Positions 53,439-61,995 of a stretch of 64,000 nucleotides of DNA are shown piece by piece. Under the pieces are notes generated by a model that was not told the DNA's origin, searched no databases, and was given only the letters and a program-made list of their open reading frames with translations. The translations under genes and the position numbers were made by a program. Every line of letters begins with the position of its first letter. The stretch's first letter is position 1. This stretch comes from Microbacterium album (GTDB lineage Bacteria > Actinomycetota > Actinomycetes > Actinomycetales > Microbacteriaceae), in contig NZ_BMJY01000011.1 of assembly GCF_014643695.1 (NCBI RefSeq), positions 40,949 to 104,948 on the forward strand, written 5' to 3'.

Positions 53439-54209
53439 ATGCTGGTAGTCGACAAGCTCGGCAAGACCTACGGCACCGGGGCGACGCAGTATGAGGCGAT
53501 CGACGAGATCTCGTTCGAGGTGCGTCGCGGTGAGTTCGTGTGCATCGTCGGCCCGTCGGGCTGCGGCAAGACGACGCTCTTGAAGGCCATGGCCGGCCTG
53601 CACTCGCCGACGCGAGGCGTGACGCGGCTGAACGACCGCGCCGTGACCGGCCCGCCCGCCGAGATGGCCGTCGTCTTCCAGGAGTACGGGCGCTCGCTCA
53701 TGCCCTGGTTGACCGTCAAGGACAACGTGCTGCTTCCCCTGCGCTCGAGGAAGATGTCCAGCGCCGAGCGCAAGCAGCGGGTGGCGGAGTCGCTGAACTC
53801 GGTCGGGCTGGGCGCAGCGGGTGAGAAGTACCCCTGGCAGCTGTCCGGCGGAATGCAACAGCGCGTCGCGATTGCGCGCGCCCTCGCGTACAAGCCGGAC
53901 ATCCTGCTCATGGACGAGCCGTTCGCGTCGGTGGATGCGCAGACGCGCGGTGATCTGGAAGACCTCATCCTCAAGGTACGAGACGAGTTTGGTGTCACCA
54001 TCGTGCTGGTCACGCACGACATCGACGAGTCCGTGTACCTCTCGGACCGTATCGTCGTGCTCACGAACGCCCCGACGAGGGTGAACGAGGTGATCGACGT
54101 CGATCTGGGGAAGCCGCGCGATCAAGTCGAGACCAAAGAGCTTCCCGCCTTCGCGCATCTGCGGGCGCACGTCTACCGACTCATCAGGCACCGGGAGGCG
54201 GAGCAATGA
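53439..54209 (+). CDS. NitT/TauT-type ABC importer ATPase
   Basis: A 256-residue ABC ATPase: Walker A GPSGCGKTTLL near residue 38, Q-loop VVFQEYGRSLMPW, signature LSGGMQQRVAIARAL, Walker B ILLMDEPFASVDAQTR, and the switch His in VTHDIDESVYLSDRI. It is of the SsuB/TauB group. GAGGGAGAG precedes the ATG. Genes run permease-permease-ATPase-binding protein, with small gaps. Confidence 0.95.
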   Translation: MLVVDKLGKTYGTGATQYEAIDEISFEVRRGEFVCIVGPSGCGKTTLLKAMAGLHSPTRGVTRLNDRAVTGPPAEMAVVFQEYGRSLMPWLTVKDNVLLPLRSRKMSSAERKQRVAESLNSVGLGAAGEKYPWQLSGGMQQRVAIARALAYKPDILLMDEPFASVDAQTRGDLEDLILKVRDEFGVTIVLVTHDIDESVYLSDRIVVLTNAPTRVNEVIDVDLGKPRDQVETKELPAFAHLRAHVYRLIRHREAEQ

Positions 54210-54247
54210 CGCGCCGGCGTAGCCCCGGAACAACGAAAGGGAGAACA

Positions 54248-55267
54248 ATGAAGCGAAATCGTCGGCTGATAGCTCTCGATGTCTTGGTCGCTGGATCCGT
54301 GATCGCACTCACCGCGTGCTCCAGCGGCTCGGGCGCACCGAGTGGCGACGCCGGTGGGGATGCGTCAGGAGAGCTGACCACGATCCGGGTCGGGATCCTC
54401 CCCTACGCGAACGTGGCACCGCTGTACGTCGGTATGCAGGAGGGCATCTTCGAGGAGCACGGCTTCGAGATCGAACCGAAGACCTTCAACAACGGCGCGG
54501 AAGAGGTGACCGCTCTCGTCGCCGACGAGATCGACGTCGCGTTCGTCGGGTACTTCACCGCCGCCGTGCCGATCAGCAAGGGACTGCCGCTGCAGATCAT
54601 CAGCAACAACGACCAGGAGGCCGCCGAGGCCGACGCCGCGTGGGCCGCGGTCACGCTGGTGAGTGCCGACAGCGACATCCAGAGCGTCGAAGATCTTCCC
54701 GGCAAGACCCTCGCCGTCAACGCGCTGCGCAGTCAGGCCGAAGTGCAGAACACGATGTCGTTCGAAGCGCAGGGCATCGACCCGGCGAGTGTCAACCTAC
54801 TCGAAGTGCCAATGCCCGAGATGGGCGCGGCACTTGCCAACGGGTCCGTCGACGCGATCAACATCGCCGAGCCCTTCGCCTCCGCCGAGATCGCGAAAGG
54901 TGCCCGGCAGATCGACGCGCCCCTCGTCTCGATCACGGAGGAAGGGGAGAACTTCCCGAACGGCGGCTGGGCCGTCACCCAGGACTTCCTCGCCAGATCC
55001 GATGCCGAGGCGCTCGCCGAAGCGCTCGCCGAGGCGACCGACTTCACTCAAGAGAACCCGGAGGCCGCACGCGCGGTGATTCCCGAGTTCACCGCGCTCA
55101 CAGCAGAGCAGGTGGACAGCGTCCGTCTGCCGTACTGGAGCTCCACCGTCAGCCGCGCGCTCGTGCAGCAGGCGATCGACATGGCAGATCAGGTGGGCCT
55201 GCTCGAGGACGAGGTGACGGTCGACGACCTGCTGGCAGAGCCGGCCCGGAAGTTCAGCGATCAGTGA
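54248..55267 (+). CDS. ABC importer substrate-binding lipoprotein (SsuA/TauA type)
   Basis: A 339-residue lipoprotein: basic start MKRNRR, hydrophobic stretch, lipobox LTAC with Cys at about residue 24, then a Gly/Ser linker. The binding protein proper starts at TIRVGILPYANVAPLYVGMQ, followed by EEHGFEIEPKTFNNGAEEVT and VDVAFVGYFTAA-like strands, as in periplasmic NMT1/THI5-like domains. AAAGGGAG lies before ATG 54248; the ORF can be read from 54206 but lacks the signal then. Next to O-demethylases, its ligand is probably an aromatic acid, but the family also binds sulfonates. Confidence 0.92.
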   Translation: MKRNRRLIALDVLVAGSVIALTACSSGSGAPSGDAGGDASGELTTIRVGILPYANVAPLYVGMQEGIFEEHGFEIEPKTFNNGAEEVTALVADEIDVAFVGYFTAAVPISKGLPLQIISNNDQEAAEADAAWAAVTLVSADSDIQSVEDLPGKTLAVNALRSQAEVQNTMSFEAQGIDPASVNLLEVPMPEMGAALANGSVDAINIAEPFASAEIAKGARQIDAPLVSITEEGENFPNGGWAVTQDFLARSDAEALAEALAEATDFTQENPEAARAVIPEFTALTAEQVDSVRLPYWSSTVSRALVQQAIDMADQVGLLEDEVTVDDLLAEPARKFSDQ

Positions 55268-57093
55268 TGTCACCGTCCCGCAGCGCGCTCGACGTCGTCG
55301 TCGGGACGCTCCTCGCCCATGGCGTTCAGACCGTCTTCGGTCTGCTCGGCTCGGGCAACTTCCCCCTGGTCGAACGACTGGTCGGCCAGGGGGTGCGGGC
55401 GGTCGCCGCTCGGCATGAATCGGCAGCCGTCACGATGGCCGACGCGTGGTCCCGCTCGACCCGCCGTGTGGGTGTGGCGACCGTGCACCAGGGGCCCGGT
55501 TTCACCAACGCGGTGACAGCCCTCGTCGAGGCGGTCCGCTCGCACACGCCGCTCCTCGTCGTGACCGGCGAGGTGGCGACGACCTCGCTCCACAAGAATC
55601 AGGCGTACGACGCGGCGACTCTGGTCCGCGACGCGGGAGCCGGCTGGGTGCGCATCGTGTCGGGGGCGACGGCGGGTCGTGACATCGCTCGCGCGTGGCG
55701 CGATGCGGTGGCCGAGCGGCGTCCCGTGGTCGTGAGCTTCCCGGTGGACGTGCAGCGGCAACCGGCTCCCGATGATCCGATGCTCCGCCCGCTTGCCCCC
55801 GTCGCGGCATCGGGACCGAACGCGGATGCACTCGCCCAGGCCGTCGAGATCGTCGAGGCAGCGCGCAAGCCCGTCGTGATCGCCGGTCGCGGCGCCGTCT
55901 TGGACGAAGCGGAGCGCGATATAGCCGTGCTCGCCGATCGCATCGGTGCGGTGCTCGCAACGACGGCGCAGGCGCACGGCGCCTTCGCCGCCCATCCGTG
56001 GTCGGTGGGCATCGCCGGCGGCTTCGCGGCACCGCGCGTGCGGGCGATCGTGGCGGAGAGTGACCTGATCATCTCGTTCGGTGCGAGCCTGACCTATTGG
56101 ACCGCCGGTCACGGCGAGGTCATCGCCGACAGCGCACGCATCCTTCAGGTTGACGTGGATCCGCGCGCCTTCGACGTGCACCGGCGCCCGGAGCTCGCGG
56201 TGCTCGGCGGTGCGCGCGAGACAGCGCGCCAGCTCACCCGCGCCGTGAGCCCCGGTGGTGGATACCGCGCGGCGCTCGGCGAACTCGGCGATGTCCGCTG
56301 GCCCGTGCGGGAGGACACCGCGCCGGCCGGCACGGTCAATCCCGCGCGGCTGGTCTCATGGCTGAACGAGGCGGTGCCCGCCGACAGGAATCTGACCCTG
56401 GACGGCGGGCACTTCATGTGGTTCCTGATGCGCCACTTTTCGGTGCCCGACGCATCGTCGTTCGTGTTCACGCAGAATTTTCAGGCGATCGGGCTGGGCC
56501 TGGCCAGCGCCGTAGGGCTCGCGATCGCGCAACCGACCCGCCCGACCGTGGTGTTCTCGGGAGACAGCGGTGCGCTGATGTCGCTCGGCGAGTTCTACAG
56601 CATCGCGAACTCGCGCGAGCCGATCCTCGTGGTGATGATGGACGACGCCGGGGCCGGCGCCGAGCGCCATCACTTCGGCCCGGAGGGCAGCCCGACCGAT
56701 CTCGTCGACTTCGGATTCCGCGACTTCGCCGGAATAGCGCGAGCGCTGGGCATCCCCGCCATCAGCGTCCGGGGGCTCGAAGACCTGGATGTCGCGGAGC
56801 TGCGCCACTGGCTCGCCAAGCCGGTCGGCGCGTTCCTCGTCGATGCGAAGATCGACCCCGGAATGCGCCGCCGCGCAGGCCGATCTCGCCCTGCGCGGCG
56901 GCGCATGAATACCCGCGCCCCCGGGTTCAGCCGGCGACGAGATCGGCTTCGATGCGCTCGCGGGCGAGGAACAATTCGTCGGCGCTCCTCGCGATATCGT
57001 CACCGGCGATCGTGTCAGGAGTGCGAGCCGATACGGTCAGCGCCGCGATCGGCTGACCCGACGCATCCCGCACGCATGTCGCGACCGCGGTAA
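55267..57093 (+). CDS. TPP-dependent enzyme (acetolactate synthase/benzoylformate decarboxylase fold), tail frameshifted
   Basis: The true domain covers about 545 residues. The N-terminal Pyr domain has the catalytic Glu in AARHESAAVTMADAWSRSTR, the middle domain RKPVVIAGRGAVLDEAERD, and the PP domain VFSGDSGALMSLGEFYSIAN with the GDS...N metal site shortened as NSREPILVVMMDDAG. ATG 55267 overlaps the binding-protein stop (TGATG). After VDAKIDPGMR the frame leaves the family; one base off, AAQADLALRGGA ends at TGA 56908. So an inserted base near 56865 adds about 60 odd residues that overlap the IclR gene. Possible carboligase or 2-oxo-acid decarboxylase for an aryl glyoxylate. Confidence 0.85.
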   Translation: MSPSRSALDVVVGTLLAHGVQTVFGLLGSGNFPLVERLVGQGVRAVAARHESAAVTMADAWSRSTRRVGVATVHQGPGFTNAVTALVEAVRSHTPLLVVTGEVATTSLHKNQAYDAATLVRDAGAGWVRIVSGATAGRDIARAWRDAVAERRPVVVSFPVDVQRQPAPDDPMLRPLAPVAASGPNADALAQAVEIVEAARKPVVIAGRGAVLDEAERDIAVLADRIGAVLATTAQAHGAFAAHPWSVGIAGGFAAPRVRAIVAESDLIISFGASLTYWTAGHGEVIADSARILQVDVDPRAFDVHRRPELAVLGGARETARQLTRAVSPGGGYRAALGELGDVRWPVREDTAPAGTVNPARLVSWLNEAVPADRNLTLDGGHFMWFLMRHFSVPDASSFVFTQNFQAIGLGLASAVGLAIAQPTRPTVVFSGDSGALMSLGEFYSIANSREPILVVMMDDAGAGAERHHFGPEGSPTDLVDFGFRDFAGIARALGIPAISVRGLEDLDVAELRHWLAKPVGAFLVDAKIDPGMRRRAGRSRPARRRMNTRAPGFSRRRDRLRCARGRGTIRRRSSRYRHRRSCQECEPIRSAPRSADPTHPARMSRPR

Positions 57094-57706
57094 CGGATCT
57101 GTCGACCTCGCCCCGGGAGAACGAGAATCCGGCCCGGCGCGCGCGGTTGACCTTGACGAGCAGATCGTCGAATTCGGCATGCGAGAGCGCGGGCGTGCGC
57201 GCGTGCACCTGCTGCGAAGTGGAGGCGTACCGGCGCGACAGCGTGTCGTCGTCGAGCTGTGCGAGCATTACCCGGCCTCCGGCGGTACGGTGAGCCGCCA
57301 TCAGGCTGCCTCGTCGATCGTAGGTGCCCCCCGGGAACGTGACACAGGTCAGGAACCGTACGTGCCAGCCGTCGTTGATCAAGAGGTTCGAGGCGTGTCC
57401 GAGCTTGCCGACGAGCCTGTCCATGTGCGGCTTCGCCCGTGCCCGTAGGTCGCGCAATCCCGCCATCTCCAAGGGGCGGGCGGAGATGGCCGGGCCCTGC
57501 TCGTACACGTGATCCTCGTTCTGCACGAGGAAATCGCGGTAGACCAATGCCTGTAGGAGGCGGTGCGCGCTCGATCGCGACACGCCGAGCTCGTCGGCCG
57601 CCTCCATGACGCGGATGCTTCCCTCGTCACGGACGAGCTGAATGAGGCGAAGGCCGCGGTCGAGGGCGTTGGTCGGGTACGCCAAGGGCGTCGTTGCCGA
57701 GGACAT
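56927..57706 (-). CDS. IclR-family transcriptional regulator
   Basis: A 259-residue IclR regulator. The winged HTH is ALDRGLRLIQLVRDEGSIRV then MEAADELGVSRSSAHRLLQA with YRDFLVQNEDHVYEQGPAI. The effector domain contains HTTAGGRVMLAQLDD-like AAHRTAGGRVMLAQLDDDTL and GFSFSRGEVDRSVTAVATCV. ATG 57706 starts MSSATTPLAYPTNALD. Divergent to the gentisate operon and convergent with the TPP gene. Members usually respond to aromatic acids; candidates for its sites are at 51767, 57763 and 59579. Confidence 0.92.
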   Translation of the reverse strand: MSSATTPLAYPTNALDRGLRLIQLVRDEGSIRVMEAADELGVSRSSAHRLLQALVYRDFLVQNEDHVYEQGPAISARPLEMAGLRDLRARAKPHMDRLVGKLGHASNLLINDGWHVRFLTCVTFPGGTYDRRGSLMAAHRTAGGRVMLAQLDDDTLSRRYASTSQQVHARTPALSHAEFDDLLVKVNRARRAGFSFSRGEVDRSVTAVATCVRDASGQPIAALTVSARTPDTIAGDDIARSADELFLARERIEADLVAG

Positions 57707-57762
57707 GCAGGGAATGTACCTCACGTCGCGGAGCACCTCAATCGCAGCCCGCAACGTCGGTG

Positions 57763-57772
57763 CGGAATTTCG
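57763..57772. promoter_or_regulatory. IclR-type operator candidate 2
   Basis: CGGAATTTCG within near-palindromic GCGGAATTTCGC, 57 bp before the IclR start and 105 bp before the gentisate dioxygenase start, so it could serve both directions. Confidence 0.4.
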
Positions 57773-57877
57773 CTGTCCAGAATCTCGACCCCCGCCGGCT
57801 GAGAAATCAGGAGGCTTCACTGCAAGGTCACGCATCGACGCGCTCACCCGATGCGACCGACAGAGATGAGGATCGCA

Positions 57878-58960
57878 ATGCAGACCATGGATGGCCGAGC
57901 CGACAGTCCCGAACTGGAGCAGCTCTATCGTGATTTCGACGCGAACAGCATGGCACCGCTGTGGACGCAACGCGACGATCTCATGCCACCTGTGCCTTCC
58001 CCCAAGGCGATTCCCCACCTGTGGAAATGGCGGACGCTCTATGACATCGCGAAGCGTTCCGGGGATCTCGTGCCCGTGGGCCGCGGCGGAGAGCGTCGCG
58101 CGATCGGCCTGGCTAACCCCGGTCTGCCGGGCACCGGATACGCGACTCCGACCCTGTGGTGCGCCATCCAGTATCTCGGCGGCCATGAGACGGCGCCCGA
58201 GCACCGTCACGCGCAGAACGCATTCCGATTCGTGCTGGAGGGCGAAGGCGTCTGGACCGTCGTGAACGGCGATCCCGTCGCCATGCGCCGCGGGGACCTG
58301 CTGCTCACCCCGGCGTGGAACTTCCACGGCCACCACAACGACACCGCGAATCCGATGGCGTGGATCGACGGCCTCGACGCACCGTTCTCCTACTACACCG
58401 ACGTGGGCTTCTTCGAGTACGGCTCCGACCGTGTGACGGACGAGGCCTCTCCGGACATCTCGCGCAGCGAGCGTCTCTGGGGCTATCCGGGCTTGCAGCC
58501 CCTGTCGGAGCCGCGCCGGCTGCCGAGTTCCCCTCTCAGCGCATACCGCTGGGAGTACACCGACCGCGCTCTGGCCGCACAGCTAGAGCTCGAGGACGAG
58601 GGTCACCCCGCCACGGTCGAACAGGGGCACGCCGCCATCCGGTTCACGAACGTCACCACCGGTCGCGACGTGATGCCGACGATCCGCGCGGAGATGCACC
58701 GACTGCGCCCCGGCGCGTCGACACCGCCGCGGCGCGAGGTCGGTTCCTCGGTGTGGCAGTCGTTCGAGGGAAGCGGAACGGTCGTACTCAACGGCGAGGA
58801 GCTGCGCCTGGAGAAAGGCGACCTGTTCGCCGTCCCCAGCTGGACCTCGTGGGAGCTGCACTCGGACTCGGGAGGGCTCGACCTCTTCCGTTACAGTGAT
58901 GCGCCGATCATCGAGCGCCTCGGCTTCAATCGCACGCTCACGGCACCCCCGGCGGGCTGA
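57878..58960 (+). CDS. gentisate 1,2-dioxygenase (bicupin)
   Basis: A 360-residue two-cupin enzyme that opens the gentisate ring to maleylpyruvate. The N-terminal cupin has the iron ligands in APEHRHAQNAFRFVLEGEGV (HxH) and LLTPAWNFHGHHND (third His); the C-terminal cupin (TPPRREVGSSVWQSFEGSGT, LEKGDLFAVPSWTSWELHSD) has lost its metal His, as usual. WKWRTLYDIAKRSGDLVPVG is a gentisate dioxygenase block. ATG 57878 is preferred (GAGG six bases upstream) over the in-frame ATG at 57851. TGATG overlap with the next gene. Confidence 0.92.
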   Translation: MQTMDGRADSPELEQLYRDFDANSMAPLWTQRDDLMPPVPSPKAIPHLWKWRTLYDIAKRSGDLVPVGRGGERRAIGLANPGLPGTGYATPTLWCAIQYLGGHETAPEHRHAQNAFRFVLEGEGVWTVVNGDPVAMRRGDLLLTPAWNFHGHHNDTANPMAWIDGLDAPFSYYTDVGFFEYGSDRVTDEASPDISRSERLWGYPGLQPLSEPRRLPSSPLSAYRWEYTDRALAAQLELEDEGHPATVEQGHAAIRFTNVTTGRDVMPTIRAEMHRLRPGASTPPRREVGSSVWQSFEGSGTVVLNGEELRLEKGDLFAVPSWTSWELHSDSGGLDLFRYSDAPIIERLGFNRTLTAPPAG

Positions 58961-59496
58961 TGAGCGCTCGTTCGGATCTCATCGACGATCCCGCGGTGCA
59001 GCAGGACCTGCTGCTCGCGCGTCGCGGACAGGCGTATTTCCTGCGGGGGCTGTTCCACCTGCCCGATGCCCAGCTCTCGGCGGTCGTGACCGCTGACGGT
59101 GCGACCAAGGGTGCGGTCGTGGCCGCCGCCGCGCTGCGAGCGCGTCTCCTCGCCGATGCCCTCGACCGGCTCACCGGTGTCGAGAGCGAAGGCACGTGGG
59201 ATGAGATCGACACGGCCGACTCCTTCGCCGACGCCGTGGTGTTCGCCGCGACGCTCCCGCCTCTCGCGCTTCGGCACCTCGCGACGCACAGCGGGGTGCA
59301 TCTGAACGTCTCGTGGCGCGATCTCCCGCCCGCACTCTGGCGAGAACACGTCTATGTCGCGGGCGCCCGGCTCACGATCTCCGAGACGCCGCTGTGGCGC
59401 GCGCAAGAGATCTGGCGGGCTGCCATCCTGCTCGGCAACGGCCGTTCCCGGGACGTGCCCGCGCAGCTGCGCGACGTGGTCGCGGCCGAGACATGA
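58960..59496 (+). CDS. probable mycothiol-type maleylpyruvate isomerase
   Basis: A 178-residue helical protein. I see the MDMPI/DinB-like order: LARRGQAYFLRGLFHLPDAQ then LSAVV, ALRARLLADALDRLTGVES, ALRHLATHSGVHLNVSWRDL then PPALW, and PLWRAQEIWRAAILLGNG in place of the R-x-R-E-x-W-x-H-x-x-D-L end. It is shorter than most (about 230) and the metal His residues are not all obvious, so this is based partly on position: it lies between gentisate dioxygenase and an FAH hydrolase, where maleylpyruvate isomerase is required. Confidence 0.55.
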   Translation: MSARSDLIDDPAVQQDLLLARRGQAYFLRGLFHLPDAQLSAVVTADGATKGAVVAAAALRARLLADALDRLTGVESEGTWDEIDTADSFADAVVFAATLPPLALRHLATHSGVHLNVSWRDLPPALWREHVYVAGARLTISETPLWRAQEIWRAAILLGNGRSRDVPAQLRDVVAAET

Positions 59497-59578
59497 CTCG
59501 ATCCGCGACTCGGCGAGCAGCTCGCGTCGCTCCGGCTGACGTCCGCTGCTGCGTGACCGCGCCGCCGGTTCGGGATCA

Positions 59579-59589
59579 CGGAATTCCCG
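59579..59589. promoter_or_regulatory. IclR-type operator candidate 3
   Basis: CGGAATTCCCG, 73 bp before the FAH start in the 165-bp gap, implies that a second transcript begins here for the FAH and demethylase genes. Confidence 0.35.
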
Positions 59590-59661
59590 CCGAGCGGCGT
59601 CCGGCCGCTTCTAATCTCGCTCACGACAGCGACGGCCGCTGCCAAAGCCGAAGAAGGTGAC

Positions 59662-60507
59662 ATGAGAATCGGATTCGACGCCCGTCACGGGCTCGTCGCG
59701 ATCATCGATGGTCGGATCGCGCCCATCGGTGCACAGGCCGGCGTTCCTGCGGACCAACCCGACCCGCTCCTCTGGGCCCTCCAGCACGGTGTGACATTCA
59801 CCGACCTGGACGTGCCGGATCCCGTCGCCGAGGCCGATCCGGCGGCGCTGCGCGCCCCGATCATGCGGCCGCCCAAGGTGATCGCCGCACCGGTGAATTA
59901 CATAGATCACAAAATCGAGATGAGCGAGCAGAAGACGATTGCCGAGTACGGCGTCTTCCTGAAGGCGTCCACCTCGGTGATCGGACCCGACTCGCGCATC
60001 GTCCTGCCGTACACGGACAAGAGGATCGACCAGGAGGGCGAGCTGGCCGTGGTCATCGGAAGGGGCGGTCGTCACATCGTGCGCGAGGAAGCCCTCGCGC
60101 ACGTGTTCGGGTACGCACCGCTGCTGGATATCAGCGTGCGTTCTACCGAAGACCGCTCGACCCGTAAGTCCTACGACACGTTCACTCCGGTCGGCCCATG
60201 GATCACGACCGCCGACGAGATCGCGGATCCCGATGCGCTCGCACTGAGGACGTGGGTCAACGGTGATCTGCGGCAGCACGCTTCCACCGCCGACCTCATC
60301 TTCGACGTCGCAACCCTCATCGAGTACGCCAGCTCCATCATGACGCTCGAGCCTGGCGACGTGATTGCGACCGGTACGCCTGCCGGCGTCGGGCCGCTGG
60401 CAGACGGAGACCGGGTCACCGTTGCCATCGAAGGCCTCGGCGAGCTCAGCATCCCGGTCACCTCCGAGGGCGCGATCCCGTATTCCGACCGGCCCGGAGC
60501 GCTCTGA
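59662..60507 (+). CDS. FAH-family hydrolase, probable fumarylpyruvate hydrolase
   Basis: A 281-residue FAH-family enzyme. Substrate block PPKVIAAPVNYIDHKIEMSE, metal Glu pair in DQEGELAVVIGRGG, metal Asp in APLLDISVRSTEDRS and the K-S-x-D-T-F-x-P-x-G-P-W block RKSYDTFTPVGPWI are all present, as in acylpyruvate hydrolases. GDVIATGTPAGVGPLADGD ends the active site. AAGAAGG precedes ATG 59662. Position after gentisate dioxygenase and the isomerase makes fumarylpyruvate to fumarate plus pyruvate the likely reaction. Confidence 0.9.
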   Translation: MRIGFDARHGLVAIIDGRIAPIGAQAGVPADQPDPLLWALQHGVTFTDLDVPDPVAEADPAALRAPIMRPPKVIAAPVNYIDHKIEMSEQKTIAEYGVFLKASTSVIGPDSRIVLPYTDKRIDQEGELAVVIGRGGRHIVREEALAHVFGYAPLLDISVRSTEDRSTRKSYDTFTPVGPWITTADEIADPDALALRTWVNGDLRQHASTADLIFDVATLIEYASSIMTLEPGDVIATGTPAGVGPLADGDRVTVAIEGLGELSIPVTSEGAIPYSDRPGAL

Positions 60508-60560
60508 CCGGTCGTCCCCCTGCCCATCACAGAACGAACCATCACACGAAAGAAGAACCA

Positions 60561-61979
60561 ATGACGGCTCAGAATCTCCAGGAACTCCTGGATGCATCCG
60601 GTGACCCGGTCGCGCACGTGCGCAACTCGCGCGTCGGCAACTACGTCTACCCGGTCGTCGCCCCCGAGTACCACAACTGGCGCGACGAGCAGCTGGCGTG
60701 GCGCACGTCCGCGGTGCTCATGGACCAGACCCACCACATGGACAACCTGCTGATCAGCGGCCGCGACGCATTCAAGCTGGTGTCTGACACCGCGATCACG
60801 AGCGTGGCGAACTTCGCGGTCGACCGTGCGAAGCAGTTCATCCCGGTCACCCCCGCCGGCCACGTCATCGGCGACGGCATCATGCACCGTGAAGCCGACG
60901 ACGAGTTCGTCTTCGTCGGTCGCGCGCCCTCTGCCAACTGGTTGCGGTTCCAGGCCGAGCACGGCGGATACGACGTCGACCTCACGATCGACCGCCGCTC
61001 GCCGAACTTCCCCCTGGGCAGCGCCGTGACGCGCGAGTACTGGCGTTTCCAGATCCAGGGCCCCCGCGCGTGGGATGTCATCGAGAGACTTAACGGCGGC
61101 CCGCTCGAGCAGATCAAGTTCTTCGCGATGGACTGGATCACCGTCGACGGCGTGCGTGCGCGGACGTTGCGCCACGGGATGGCCGGCGCACCCGGTCTCG
61201 AGATCTGGGGGCCCTACGAGTCGTACCACCGCGTGCGCGACTTCATCCTCGAGCAGGGTGCGGAGTTCGGCATCGTCCCCGTCGGGGCGCGCGCCTACCC
61301 GCCCGCCGCCGTCGAATCCGGCTGGGTGCCCGCACCGTTGCCCGCGATCTTCACGGGCGACGAGCTGCGCGCCTACCGCGAGTGGCTGCCCGTCGACGGT
61401 TATGAGGCGACCCTGTCTGTGGCAGGGTCGTACGTGCCCGAGTCGATCGAGGGGTACTACCTCAGCCCCTGGGAGCTCGGATACGGCAACTTCGTCAAGT
61501 TCGACCACGACTTCATCGGCCGCTCGGCGCTGGAGGCATACGACGTCGAGAACGGACGGAAGAAGGTCACGCTGGCGTGGAACCCCGACGACGTCAAGCG
61601 CATCCTGGGCTCGGTCGTCGACGTCGACGGTCCGCAGTACAAGTTCCTCGACCTGCCGCTGGCCAACTACGGCTACTCCGGCTACGACGCCCTTCTGGAC
61701 GCCGACGGCAACCAAGTCGGCTTGTCGTTGAACAACGTCGCCTACACCGCCAACGAGCGACGTGTGCTGTCCATGGGTACGGTCGACGCCAACGTCCCCG
61801 AGGGGGCGGAGCTGCGCCTCGTGTGGGGCGAGCCGGACGGCGGCAGCGGTAAGGTCAACGTCGAACGTCACGAGCAGACCGAAGTGCGTGTCGTGGTCAG
61901 CCCGACGCCGTTCTCCGCGGTAGCCCGAGCCGAGTACCAAGGCGGATGGCGCACCGCCTACGCCTCTTCGAACGCCTGA
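60561..61979 (+). CDS. ligM: tetrahydrofolate-dependent aryl O-demethylase, LigM type (first copy)
   Basis: A 472-residue GcvT-fold enzyme very like Sphingobium LigM (471 residues), which moves the methyl group of vanillate to THF. Shared blocks are VRNSRVGNYVYPVVAPEYHN, QTHHMDNLLISGRDA, FVGRAPSANWLRFQAEHGGY, TLRHGMAGAPGLEIWGPYES and ESGWVPAPLPAIFTGDELRA. The catalytic Tyr of LigM (Tyr247) is Tyr246 here (ARAYPP); Tyr30, His59 and Arg121 match other active-site positions. Substrate is probably a methoxybenzoate with a free carboxylate. Together with metF-folD-purU it forms a complete demethylation and C1-oxidation unit. Confidence 0.9.
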   Translation: MTAQNLQELLDASGDPVAHVRNSRVGNYVYPVVAPEYHNWRDEQLAWRTSAVLMDQTHHMDNLLISGRDAFKLVSDTAITSVANFAVDRAKQFIPVTPAGHVIGDGIMHREADDEFVFVGRAPSANWLRFQAEHGGYDVDLTIDRRSPNFPLGSAVTREYWRFQIQGPRAWDVIERLNGGPLEQIKFFAMDWITVDGVRARTLRHGMAGAPGLEIWGPYESYHRVRDFILEQGAEFGIVPVGARAYPPAAVESGWVPAPLPAIFTGDELRAYREWLPVDGYEATLSVAGSYVPESIEGYYLSPWELGYGNFVKFDHDFIGRSALEAYDVENGRKKVTLAWNPDDVKRILGSVVDVDGPQYKFLDLPLANYGYSGYDALLDADGNQVGLSLNNVAYTANERRVLSMGTVDANVPEGAELRLVWGEPDGGSGKVNVERHEQTEVRVVVSPTPFSAVARAEYQGGWRTAYASSNA

Positions 61980-61995
61980 GATCAAGGACGCGACT

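Noticed and set aside
54316..57093. Single 925-codon protein covering the binding protein and the TPP enzyme
   Set aside because: The first 317 codons are an out-of-frame reading of the binding protein; the TPP enzyme starts at 55267.
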